From the NCBI GenBank assembly GCA_029339505.1, contig JAQISU010000123.1, forward strand, positions 6,871,501 to 6,935,500: a stretch of 64,000 nt of DNA, given 5' to 3'. The position numbers and the translations under genes were made by a program. Origin of the DNA: Unio delphinus. Taxonomy: Eukaryota; Mollusca; Bivalvia; Unionida; Unionidae. The notes beneath the pieces are model-generated. The model was not told where the DNA came from. It ran no database searches and saw only the letters and a list, made by a program, of their open reading frames with translations. Below, piece after piece: positions 44,359 to 53,194 of this stretch (positions are counted from its first letter, which is position 1; every line of letters starts with the position of its first letter).

Positions 44359-47300
44359 TGTCCCTTTTTATATTCTGCCCAATCTCGACGTGACCGTACG
44401 GTAAAGTGAAGTGATTGGGAAGTCCTACTCTCTTCTGGTACACGATTTTATAGATTTTTTCCAAAGGTCGGCTGACGATTTGGTGTGTGGGAAAACGGAC
44501 AATCTTGTGCGGTTCGTGGGTGGTCACGTAAAAACTTTCATCTTGTCCCGAGTGTAAGGCTTCTTGTAGCACGTTAAAGTTCAACACTCGAGTAGTGCGA
44601 TAACTGAGAGTCAAATCCTTTCACTTTACATTCGGTGTGCATTTCTCCTTGTGGGTCTCGGTATTCGTAGCCGTAATTTTTAGGACCGCCTCTTGCAAAA
44701 CTTAGAATCTTGTCGTCGGGATATTCATCGGTCCAGGCTACTAAATGGTCTCCTTCGATGATAGGGTTACACTGGTTCGGTCGGTGAATGTAGATGCAAC
44801 TGTCCGTGTCAAAATACAGCACATGATCTCCTAACAGTTCTAACACTTCGTACAATTTTAAGCGAGCGTGGGCTGTCACGTAAGCTACAATGATGACATT
44901 TCCAAATTTGTCGGCTTCTACAAAGTCTAGTTCTTCTTCGTAATTGACTAAGATCAAGTCCTCACGAATGACTTCCACGTGTTTCATGTATTTGGTTTTG
45001 TCGTGAATTATCTGGAAGTATCGGGAAGGTTCGGACAAATACTCCGTCTTGGGTAAAGACGGTCGTTGTGCCATTTTACCCCACAAGCAATTTAATATCA
45101 CTTTGGCAAACGATCGCCTTCCTTCGTTTTTCTCGATGTAGTCTAAAGTGATACCTTCCTGCTCCCGATGTTTTTCTTTGAAAATCTTTTGGTCTTCGGG
45201 AGTGTGACACCAGGACGGATAGCCGCTATCTTCTTGTTTTAGTTTCAAAAGGCATCCACGTAGTCTGCAAAGATACCTTTCCGTGTCTCGTCGCCCTTGT
45301 GGTATTGTTGTGTCTTGGGAAATTGGTAAATTTCGTACACTTCTAACAGTTGGTATCCCAAGTCCAGAGCTTTAAACAATTCCACACTAACCCACGTTCC
45401 TTTCAAAGCGCGTTCTTCCTGGGTGTGCTGACAATGTTGGTCTTGTTGCACGTTTCGGCACAAGTACGACACAAAGGAAACATTAGTTTCCCTTGGCAAT
45501 GGTGAGGTAAAACGGGATGGTACAAGTCCGTTGGAGGCAAGACTTTGCACTTGATCAATCCTTCGTACTGGCGTATGTGGTCTAAGTCAATGTGTTCTGT
45601 CATCAATTCTGGGTGCCCTACGGGAAAGTGACAATACTTGCAGACGTAAGGATACAGCGAACACACGTCCAAGTATCTTATTTCTTCTCCCTTCTCCTCA
45701 TCCGCCTGGTAGAGCAAACAGGTGGCATTCGTTCATCCTCCGTACAAACTATCCCGTGGATTCAGGGGGTCCACCAGCTTGTAACTTACCACGATGCGTT
45801 TAAACTCAGTATCGGTTTTCAAACGCTGATCGTACTCGTGTTCCCACATTTCCACCACCTGGTATCCTTGCTGTTCTAACTTCAATCGTCGCTGACAAAT
45901 TGTCTGGTACAAGTCTTCCATGGTCCGTTGTAAAAACTGATTTTTGGTGTCACGTTGAGGGTAGCACATGGGACATCGGTTAAATAAGCATCCATTAAAC
46001 TCGTACACGATTTGAGGATTTTCTAAGTCCCAGCCATCCACCGAATACGTTCCGATGTTTTTTTCGCCTCCTCCGTTGCGAGCGTGTTGGATCCATTTGT
46101 CTTCCTTGTTGCACAAGTAATGTAGCCAGCGTAGGGCTTTGACCGAGTATTGACGTTTGACAAAGTTCGTCTTTTGAGGACTGATGACAGCGAGGGTGTT
46201 TTCAGGCATGAAGTGTTTTCGGTACACTAAGGAACACGCTTTGGCGATGGTACAAGCTTCTTTCAAAGGATCGATCCCTCCGTGTTCCATGAACAATTCT
46301 CGAAATTTTCCACAGCAACGTCGTAAAATGTCCACGTCAGATCGACAATATTTTAACATTTCTTCCTGAAAGTCGAAGGGATCCGAGGCGTGAGTCTGGT
46401 ACCAAGCGTGGAAATCTTCTCGTTGTTCTGTGCGCATGTTATCGGGGTCGTAGTCGTCAGCTTCAGGCAAATGGTTTAGAACGACATGTTGATTGGCTTT
46501 GGTATTAATAAAGTGTGCAAAATAACCTTTGGCCATTTCTGGCATTCCAAACGTTTTAGGCATGCGACTCAAAGGCATGGCCAAGTAACTCATTAAATCT
46601 TTAAATTGTGTTTGTCTTACTGGCATAGAAATGATTTTGGCTCCGTTTAAAGTCACTTTAGGACGTTCGGTACTTTGTTCCGTATAGTATCTGAGCCGAA
46701 ATTGCCCATCGTATCCCGAGAAATAAATTGTGAGCCATTACCGTGGCATGGTGATGATAATCTCCATAAAGTTTAATGTCTTCTGGACTCCACGTTTCGT
46801 CGATTGGGTTTAGGATCCATTGGGCAAAATCGGCCAACGTGTTTGGCCCTTGAAATATTTTTTCACGTCCTCCAGGAATCTTGCTGCAGTGAGGGCAATG
46901 ACTAAAGATAGGCTCTTGGATGGACTTCTCGCACGCTCGGTAAGCTACACAGAAATTAAGAATGTGAATGCCAGTCTCTTGCATGCATTCGAAATCAAAA
47001 TAGATAAAATTCCCTTTCTTCTGGGTATCTTCTTGTTGGGGTTGGTAGTTTTGAATGAAGCATTCGTGCTCCAAGTTCACGATTTGGTGACAAATGTGAC
47101 ATCGTTTCTTCCCTCGACAAACGTGAAACTTGGTATTATTGATACGTATGCCTTGTCCACAAGTAGGGCACAATCTCAGAAGCTGACAAGTACTTTTCTG
47201 CTGTGAACCCGGCATCTTCAAATGTTGTTGGTAACAGGTAGGACTGACAAAAGTGCGCTGACAAACAGGGCAATACACTCGTACTTGTCCTTTGTCCAGA

Positions 47301-48414
47301 CAGGGTTGAGGGGACAAACATCCCTCACATTTCGTTCCACAATTCTTGTGGTGTTCTCGATTGTTATAACCATAGTCACATTTTTCACAGTAGTAACCGT
47401 ATCCCAGGAATGCAGTGATACTGGTAATGGTATCAAAATGCTCATCGTGATGATAGACGTGAATGTATTTACCGTCTTTGAAATCATTGCCTCGAAACAA
47501 AAGAGGACCACGCACTTCATGAGGGTGTACTTTCAAGGTGTAACGTGGTGCTAAGACGCCTTGCAATTCACGCATTTCTGGAATGCCACAAGAGGTGTCT
47601 TTCGATATCCCCGCTTGCTGTAACAAAAATTCTGCTTCACTTCGTTGTTTGGCTCGGTCCGATTGTTGAATAGTTTTCCAAGCTCTTTTCCATTCTGCGG
47701 TGTCGCTCTTGTTGGCGTACGTTTGTCCCACGACGATGGCACGGGCTAAACACATCTGGTCTTGAGAATTGTTAATTTGGACGAGGCTTCTCTTAATGCT
47801 GCGAAAGTTGTCGACTAATAACACTTTTTTGCGTCCTGTCCCTTGGGGAAGAGAAACGTGGGTCATGAACAGAGTGGCTTTTTCATCGGTGATGTGAACT
47901 TGTCGTTGGATTGTGGCACATATTGAATTTTGTCGATGACTTAGGAAGGTGTTAGTTGTGATGGGTTACTAAACTCGATCCAAACGGGAGACTTCAAATT
48001 ATCGTGATGAATAGAAAGTCTCAAGCGATTGTCTTCTTTGGCTTGACATTGCTGTTTCAGTGTAGTTAACACAGAATCCCACACCTCGGTAATGAACCCT
48101 TCTGTATTCTCCAAAGGTACATTAGACTTGAAATCTTTAAACTTTACTGCATACGTGTAAGCCGTTGTTCTAAATTTTCGAGAGGAACGCTTTTCCGTCT
48201 CTCGAATGTGATAGTAATTTTCAGGGTTTACTAAGGGTGGTGAACTTTGCTTGGACGTCGATTGTTTGGGCCTGGATTCAGGCTCACTCATGTCATCTTC
48301 AAAATCACTGGCATGAATTTGAGCCAAGACTTCAGCTACTGTGCTAGGCGATACATTACGTTTCTGTCTCTTACTGTCTTCTCCTTTCTCCACAACATGA
48401 TGCGGTCTTTTCAC
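44294..48414 (-). pseudogene. POLB: protein-primed family B DNA polymerase, at least seven lesions
   Basis: The replicative polymerase of the element. From the ATG at 48414: a charged N-terminus (KRPHHVVEKGEDSKRQKRN), then AYTYAVKFKDFKSN, a Cys-rich region (YCEKCDYGYNN, CPVCQRTFVSPTCYQQHL, CHICHQIVNLEHEC). Exonuclease I NFIYFDFECMQETG, Exo II near GYDGQF, Exo III LKYCRSDVDILRR. Polymerase motif A YLDVCSLYPYV, motif B KVILNCLWGKM, motif C YFDTDS, and an end like VGLPNHFTLPYG. Breaks: TAA 47941-47943, TGA 45733-45735, and frame changes near 47915, 46727, 45437, 45246 and 44598. Length about 1,370 codons is normal. All catalytic motifs survive as relics. The 3' end overlaps the opening of the BIR frame. 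A TATATAG box (48471-48478) lies 57 bases before the ATG. Confidence 0.95.
44365..44372 (-). promoter_or_regulatory. TATA box of the BIR gene
   Basis: TATAAAAA on the minus strand, within the 3' end of the polymerase gene and just upstream of the open BIR frame. Confidence 0.6.
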
Positions 48415-48535
48415 CTTGTCTGCAAAACGTCAAATGACTACATTTTAAAGACCATGACCCCTATATATTCATGTCCGATCCGTGTATATATAAAGGGCCA
48501 GTGTCTGACATTTCGGTATTCATTTTACTCTCACA
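48415..48535. promoter_or_regulatory. divergent promoter, polymerase (-) and zinc-knuckle gene (+)
   Basis: Two TATA boxes sit back to back: TATATAG at 48471-48478 for the minus-strand polymerase gene (57 bases to its ATG) and TATATATAAA at 48485-48494 for the plus-strand gene (about 42 bases to the expected start at 48536). The shared region is about 120 bases. Confidence 0.75.
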
Positions 48536-48816
48536 TTGACCAGAACGATCGTGAAAACATCAAAAAAGGTACCAATAGAGACAAAAGTCAAGATACCTGT
48601 TATCATTGTAAAGAAAACAGACATTGGTCTCCAAACTGCCCTAAGAAACAACAGGAGCAGGAGGAGGAGAGGAATTCTGAACAAGAGGAGGAGGAAGAGG
48701 TACCCTCCCCCAAGAAAGAACCCCGACACGTTCACAAAGACAAGAAAAGAAGACGAAACGAAAGTGAGGAAGAAGAAGAAGAAGAAAAAGAAAAACCTGT
48801 GACAGTAAAGAAGTGA
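48536..48816 (+). pseudogene. CCHC zinc-knuckle protein with Glu/Lys-rich tail, start lost
   Basis: The zinc-knuckle reads CYHCKENRHWSPNC, an exact C-x2-C-x4-H-x4-C, preceded by NDRENIKKGTNRDKSQDT. It is followed by an acidic run (EEERNSEQEEEEE), VPSPKKEPRHVHKDKKRRR and a second Glu run ending VTVKK. Promoter spacing predicts a start at 48536, where the codon is TTG (ACATTGACC), and the frame beginning there (TRTIVKTSKKVPIETKV) differs from the knuckle frame, so one frameshift lies between. Such knuckles bind single-stranded nucleic acid, for example RNA or replicating DNA. AATAAA occurs at about 49019-49024. This plus-strand gene breaks the general minus orientation. Confidence 0.6.
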
Positions 48817-49071
48817 AAGAAACAGAAAGAGTGAACAGAAGGAGCCTATGAATTTTTTAATGTGGTATTGTGTTATGTTATGTTGTGATATTGGATTGTA
48901 ACATTTGTACCAGAATACACCAGAGAGAAAAAAACGTAAGTGTCTCTTGGTTTTGATTTTATAGAATAAGAACCTATACTCACACACTCATTCACAAACA
49001 AGTAATACATGGGTTAAAAAATAAAAATGAACTTTTGAGTTTTCATTGAATTAGGCAATTGAAATGGCATT

Positions 49072-49108
49072 TCTTTTCGAAATAATTTGAGTGGCCCTGA
49101 AAAGGACC
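49072..49108 (-). terminator. histone-type 3' stem-loop and downstream element, copy 3 (best)
   Basis: On the minus strand GGTCCTTTTCAGGGCC (49093-49108) forms a full six-pair stem (one G-U) with a UUUC loop. It is preceded by CCAAC (histone: CCAAA) and followed by ACTCA (histone: ACCCA). CGAAAAGA follows at 49072-49079 after a 13-base spacer, the position of the U7-binding histone downstream element. It lies 32 bases after the stop of gene C. Confidence 0.85.
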
Positions 49109-49140
49109 GTTGGGGTTTTGTTTGTTTAAACAAAACAAAC

Positions 49141-49377
49141 TCAGAAACGGGACGTAACCATCTTTAACTGTCTTAAGCCTTTGCCACGGCCAAGACCTAC
49201 TTCGGGACTGGTGGTTCCTGTCAATGATTTGGTAGAAATCACTAACGGTGGTATAGACGTACTCACAGTTAGATTGGGTTGTTTAGCTCGAGAAGGTTTT
49301 TTTCTCCTCGGTCGTGATAAAGAAGTCTTTTTCTCCTCGGTCGTGATAAAGAAGTCTGATACATTTGTTTTAGACAC
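49141..49377 (-). CDS. terminal gene C, small basic protein
   Basis: An open frame of 78 codons starting at GTG directly after an in-frame TAA, so the ATG is lost or lies elsewhere. It reads SKTNVSDFFITTEEKKTS, LSRPRRKKPSRAKQPNLTV, VISTKSLTGTTSPEVGLG and ends GKGLRQLKMVTSRF. A 22-base tandem duplication (CTCCTCGGTCGTGATAAAGA...) lies at about 49304-49357. Basic and Ser/Thr-rich, possibly a nuclear or virion protein. It is followed at 32 bases by the best histone-type stem-loop. Confidence 0.5.
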   Translation of the reverse strand: MSKTNVSDFFITTEEKKTSLSRPRRKKPSRAKQPNLTVSTSIPPLVISTKSLTGTTSPEVGLGRGKGLRQLKMVTSRF

Positions 49378-49417
49378 TTAACTCAGCTAAAATATCCAAA
49401 AATACCGTCGTGACCGT

Positions 49418-49423
49418 TTTATT
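49418..49423 (-). terminator. AATAAA poly(A) signal after gene E
   Basis: AATAAA on the minus strand, a few bases after the stop of gene E. This gene lacks a histone-type stem-loop, unlike its neighbours C and D. Confidence 0.5.
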
Positions 49424-49427
49424 TTCA

Positions 49428-49805
49428 CTATTTCTCTTTCTGTCCTTGGTCTTCTTTCTTCTCTGTTGCTGCTACTGTTTCTTCCTGGTGTTTCCTTCTT
49501 GCTTCTTCTTCTTTCCCCTGTTGAATAAGAAAAGCTTGTTCTTCTACTTTCTGTTCTTGTAAAAATCGCTCCAATTCTTCTTTTTGCCTCTGCTTAAAAT
49601 CATCGACGTGTAAATAAGAAGAAGCAGAAGGTAACGAAGGTTCCGGAACAAATTCTTGTGAAGTTAGAAAATCCACAATATCCCAGTTAAAATCAACTTC
49701 TTCTGGATGTAGATTTGTCATGACTTTGGTAGTCACTGCTGTACCATAACTTGCTGTCTCCGCTACTGGTTCACCCCAATTTATCGTCTTCTTAGTGTCC
49801 GACAT
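49428..49805 (-). CDS. gene E, acidic coiled-coil protein
   Basis: An intact frame of 125 residues from the ATG at 49805 (MSDTKKTINWGEPVAETAS). The middle (DFNWDIVDFLTSQEFVPEPS) is acidic and aromatic. The last 60 residues form a predicted coiled coil (DDFKQRQKEELERFLQEQKV, QGKEEEARRKHQEETVAA). A TATATAG box at 49854-49862 gives a 49-base spacing to the ATG. No known family recognised. Shares a promoter region with gene D. Confidence 0.65.
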   Translation of the reverse strand: MSDTKKTINWGEPVAETASYGTAVTTKVMTNLHPEEVDFNWDIVDFLTSQEFVPEPSLPSASSYLHVDDFKQRQKEELERFLQEQKVEEQAFLIQQGKEEEARRKHQEETVAATEKKEDQGQKEK

Positions 49806-50026
49806 GATTGACAACTCTGTCGCATCGATTGACTGCGCACAGACGCTAGTACCTCTATATAGGAAGAAAGGTGACGTTACAGACTGCTCTCTTCCGATTG
49901 GACGACTGTGACTGACTTTTGTAACGCGTGTTTGGATTGGTGAAGAAACTCAATCCGTTTCGATCCGCTCTTCTCCTATAAATAACCGCAGTACACGGCA
50001 TTCGCTTCACCTGTTCTCATCACAAG
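49806..50026. promoter_or_regulatory. divergent promoter of genes E (-) and D (+)
   Basis: TATATAG (minus, about 49854-49862) serves gene E and TATAAATA (plus, 49977-49984) serves gene D, 43 bases before its ATG. About 115 bases lie between them, with TTGGACGACTG- and GTAACG-type repeats but no motif I can name. Confidence 0.75.
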
Positions 50027-50260
50027 ATGTGGACCAACGTAGACTCTTCTACCCTTGTTTCTACCATGCTATTTCGTACTGACTTACCCATGTATGTCAG
50101 TTCATCATGGACTATCACTCATATGACTGATACAGCCCTTTGGAAGAGAAGGATATATGTAGAGAAGCAAGGTTGTTTAAAGAGAGTTCTCCTCTATGGT
50201 CTAGCAGTGAGGAGAAGTTTAAGGAAAAGAAGAAGATCCGTGAGATGTCCTCTGTGTTAA
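50027..50260 (+). CDS. terminal gene D, small protein with basic tail
   Basis: An intact 77-residue frame from the ATG at 50027 (MWTNVDSSTLVSTMLFRTDL, SSSWTITHMTDTALWKRRI), with a basic C-terminus VRRSLRKRRRSVRCPLC. It has a proper TATA box and a histone-type 3' stem-loop 27 bases after its stop, so the transcript would be only about 280-300 bases. That is the layout of a replication-dependent histone mRNA. The protein shows no histone fold and no recognised homology. Confidence 0.65.
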   Translation: MWTNVDSSTLVSTMLFRTDLPMYVSSSWTITHMTDTALWKRRIYVEKQGCLKRVLLYGLAVRRSLRKRRRSVRCPLC

Positions 50261-50287
50261 CAATATACTGTTAACATTACACATAAC

Positions 50288-50323
50288 GGCCCTTTTCAGA
50301 GCCACTCATATACCTCGAAAAGA
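50288..50323 (+). terminator. histone-type 3' stem-loop and downstream element, copy 4
   Basis: GGCCCTTTTCAGAGCC (50288-50303) with a UUUC loop and five of six stem pairs (one C-A mismatch), followed by ACTCA. CGAAAAGA is at 50316-50323 after a 12-base spacer. It follows gene D by 27 bases and forms the inner edge of the right inverted repeat. Confidence 0.85.
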
Positions 50324-50670
50324 TATTTGCTTTCTTTGCCTCCATTTTCCTTGTCGCTAGACAGGTCCAAATAAAAATAATATTCCCCATGTTAAATTTC
50401 CCTTGACGCTATATAGTCCCACTGTGTTCAATTTCCCTTGTCGCTAAATAGTCCCAAATAGTTCGCATGTTCAATTCCCCTTGACGCTATACAGTCCCAC
50501 CATGTTCAATTTCCCTTGACGCTATACAGTCCCACCATGTTCAATTTCCCTTGACGCCATACAGTCCCACCTGGCTGACGCCATACAGTCACACCTGGCT
50601 GACGCCATAGTGTCCCAAGCCCTTTTTGACTGGATTTTCCCTTGACGCCACGGTATCCCACCTTACTAGT
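50288..50670. repeat. right terminal inverted repeat
   Basis: Inverted copy of 30103-30426 with about two more sub-repeats near the tip (TGGCTGACGCCATACAGTC-type units). It ends ...CCCACCTTACTAGT and is followed by the TGTGAA duplication. Confidence 0.9.
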
Positions 50671-50676
50671 TGTGAA
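50671..50676. repeat. Polinton target-site duplication, right copy
   Basis: TGTGAA, identical to 30097-30102. Confidence 0.9.
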
Positions 50677-50944
50677 GAAGAGGTGAAAAGACGAAGGAAC
50701 CGACAACCATCCAAACAACCGCGAATTACAACTTTAGCATCATGATGATGAATTATTTAGTACCCTAAAACCATTGTTAGTAAAAAAAAAAAAAAGATGT
50801 AACTGCCCCTCCCCCTCCCCAAGAAAAGAAATAAACAAAATTAGGTAAGCATTTCGGATATTAGATATAAAGTATGATCCCTCAGCAGGATTTCCTTAAG
50901 TAATAAATAAAAGCATTCCTACATCGGAATTTAAAAAGAGACAA

Positions 50945-51387
50945 GATCTGGATCTTAGGAATCAAGAGGTTGTGATCGGGTGAAGAAGCTGGAAAACATT
51001 TGGTAACGCTTCCTCTGATCTGCAACTTGCATACTCTCATCCCACAACTTCCACTGCTTGAGGCTAGAGGAAATCAAAAGCTCGGTATTGGACTTGGTGA
51101 GACCAAAATTTCTGGTCAAGTCGTTGAGTTATTTTAGTTGGGGTCTCTGACTTGCTGCTCTCTTCAAAAGATTGCTGCTTTCTCACCGAAGGAATGGTCA
51201 GGGCAGTGTGGCACCGGGACGATGGATGACGGAAGGTCCAGATACGTGATGGCAGGTCATTTCTTGCCAGTCCGACGTTTGGAAGGGTCCACCATGCAGA
51301 AGTAGCAGTTGCTTGAGTGGTCAGTGGGTGCCAGCCCAATTCTTGTGATAGTGAACGTCATGGCTCTCTTTTCCCATCTGTACCATC
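50945..51387 (-). pseudogene. 'CYFC' multicopy family gene, broken
   Basis: On the minus strand, after a possible acceptor (TTTTTGTAG), the frame reads RWEKRAMTFTITRIGLAPTD, HSSNCYFCMVDPSKRRTGKK and a TGA. Neighbouring frames continue YLDLPSSIVPVPHCP, LTRNFGLTKSNTELL and LKQWKLWDESMQVADQRKRY. I recall the order CYFC, 'DLPSAxxPVPH', 'LNDLxRxxxLxKxxxELL', 'KRHQxFxxFF' from unnamed multicopy proteins of many invertebrates and fish. Their function is unknown and a mobile origin is often assumed. This copy has several frame changes and stops. Confidence 0.6.
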
Positions 51388-51573
51388 CTACAAAAATACA
51401 TTTATTTATTTCACCCATGACTAATGTGTAAGAGATTCTCGCAACATTTTTCATATAAGATTTTTTTCTCTCAATAACATTGAGAATTGTAAAACAGTTT
51501 ATAATTTAAAACGTTTATATTTCATTATCTTTTAACAAATTTTAAAAATCCGAGCAACATTTCTCCATCTTAC

Positions 51574-51729
51574 CTTCCAGAGTTTTGTTTTTCAGTACTC
51601 GCAGGTAAAATGACGTACTTGGTGTCTGTCTTGGTCCCGACAAGCATGACGAGATATGCCGTGTATGCCTCACGCATCTTATCAGATGCTTCCACGAAGT
51701 ACTTTTCGCTCTTGTCTTGATAAATTGGT
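51574..51729 (-). CDS. candidate exon of the 'CYFC' family gene or a host gene
   Basis: 156 bases (a multiple of three) open throughout, with acceptor GATTTTCCTTAG and donor GGAAG|GTAAGA. It encodes PIYQDKSEKYFVEASDKMRE, AYTAYLVMLVGTKTDTKYV and ILPASTEKQNSG. No lesion is seen. It lies just upstream of the broken CYFC sequence on the same strand, but the phase does not join cleanly to its best frame, so the link is uncertain. Confidence 0.45.
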
Positions 51730-52329
51730 CTAAGGAAAATCAAAATGCGTCTTTAGGATGCTTGCAGCCTCTTGATGCCACCTCAGAAAAATGCAGATTT
51801 GTATCTACTTAGGCAGCTGGAACTAAACTGAACTGGTGGGCATAAGGCTCATGTATTTATACTACTATTTAAATTACTGGAAAGTTCCAGAAGCTCCTCC
51901 AAGTTTACTCAAAACTGAATCTATCTAGAATGTTCTGGAAAATAAGTAAATTTCAAAATATCACTGTACTGGTCCCAAAAGCAAAGTATGCGGGGAATAA
52001 TAGCCATTTTCGATACTTTTGAGGCATAAGCAATTCGGAGTAACGCTTATTACCCAGGAACCAAAACAAAATTGTTACACGGTGATATAAAATAGAAAAG
52101 AAAACACAAGAAGGTATTTTTCATGTAGACCACAAAAGTGGCTAATAATGTATTAATCATTCTCCTTAAATTGTATGCATATCAAACGTCAAACGCGTGC
52201 ATTCAATTTTAGACTGAAACCAGCGATACACAAAACATAGATTGAAATTATATGCGAATGAACTGTAAAACCTTATATGTTTGTGGGACTGGATTAGATT
52301 CACCAAAGTTAACTGAATTGATTTATATG

Positions 52330-52680
52330 AGTAGCAATGTGTGACGACTTAAGGACGACGGGAATTTAAAACTGACAAAAACGTCACTCTAGGGACGGGA
52401 ATTTAACATGAGGATGACACTTTAGGACATAAGGTGCATTATCACGGAGATGTCATTCTGGAGCAGTTGGGAAATTTAACCAGGCGATGTCCCTTTGGGA
52501 ACAATGGAAATTTAACATTAGGCATTGAGGATTATATAAGGATATGGGAAAATAAAATGTGAAAAATGACCATAGGCTTAACATCATGGGTCTATATTAC
52601 GACAAGGGTACATGTACTTCTTGAAACGTCATTAGGTTTAACCTTTTGAGGCAGTCGGGTCCAAGGGAAAATATAACGTT
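52330..52680. repeat. worn sub-repeats resembling a Polinton terminal repeat
   Basis: Phrases such as GGGACGGGAATTTAACATGA, GGGAAATTTAACCAGG and GGAAATTTAACATTAGG, with TGACACTTTAGGAC, ATGTCCCTTTGGGA and ACGACAAGGG, echo the phrases of the inverted repeats at 30103-30426. They are 1.7 kb outside the right end. No capsid or polymerase relic was found beside them. Confidence 0.4.
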
Positions 52681-53076
52681 ACAAAGTCCGTAACATTAGC
52701 ATGATTGTCCTGTCTGGTGATAAGGGAAAGCTTAGTGTGCAATTTTCGGACTTGGAAAGCATATGTATGGTTCGATGTTTAGAGTATATTTTTATAACAT
52801 AAAAAGTGCATGGGATAAACCGATTCTTGTTGATGTACAGTAGGAAGGCTGACCTGCAGCATTGAAGTAACATTTCCAAGAAGGCAAAAGAAACAATGTT
52901 TAATTTTTTTTTTAAAAATCAGTCAATACTTTAAATCAGAACCAAAGAGCAAACTTTTGATGAGGTTGGAAACTACATTTAAATTCAAGGTGTAGATATG
53001 GCCGCAATAAAACGTACTTCCATTGTCGACTATAAACCTCTTATCCCCGTACAATACAGTTTTGGTTATTGTGATG

Positions 53077-53194
53077 CCGTAACCCCATGACCAGCTAACT
53101 TGGTCTCTAAGCCTTTTTTTATTTTGACTAGCCGTCAAGTCAAATTAAAAAAAGGTTTAGAGACCAAGTTAGCTGGTCTACCGTAACCCCATGA
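53077..53194. mobile_element. foldback element between 14-bp direct repeats
   Basis: CCGTAACCCCATGA occurs at 53077-53090 and 53181-53194. Between them lies a hairpin whose arms read GACCAGCTAACTTGGTCTCT and its complement (53089-53110 and about 53157-53178), with T-rich and A-rich inner arms around a short loop. A related single arm pair is at 54308-54357. Confidence 0.7.

Larger units (their letters stand above)
30103..50670 (-). mobile_element. Polinton/Maverick (virus-like self-synthesising transposon), degraded
   Basis: A 20,568-bp unit with 6-bp duplications and long terminal inverted repeats. It encodes the full Polinton set: protein-primed family B polymerase, DDE integrase with chromodomain, packaging ATPase, adenain-like protease, hexon-like and penton capsid proteins. 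There are also core-like basic proteins, a BIR protein and several orphans. Nearly all main genes run on the minus strand. The terminal AG of the left end (AGTAGCAAGGTGGG) fits the usual AG start; the right end in the same sense reads ACTAGTAAGGTGGG. Multiple stops and frameshifts in polymerase, integrase, protease and both capsid genes show that the copy is dead, although several small frames are intact. It belongs to the class that includes adintovirus-like elements. Confidence 0.95.

Noticed and set aside
33992..45735. Programmed stop read-through or an altered genetic code in the Polinton
   Set aside because: All three stop codons occur in frame, mixed with many frameshifts at non-conserved places; ordinary decay explains this.
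48247..48537. Start of the zinc-knuckle frame upstream at 48247
   Set aside because: This part lies antisense to the polymerase N-terminus and upstream of the TATA box, so it would not be in the transcript.
49141..49377. Histone-like protein, because the gene has a histone-type 3' end and a GLGRGKGL phrase
   Set aside because: No histone fold follows and the resemblance to a histone H4 tail is limited to a few Gly/Lys/Arg residues.
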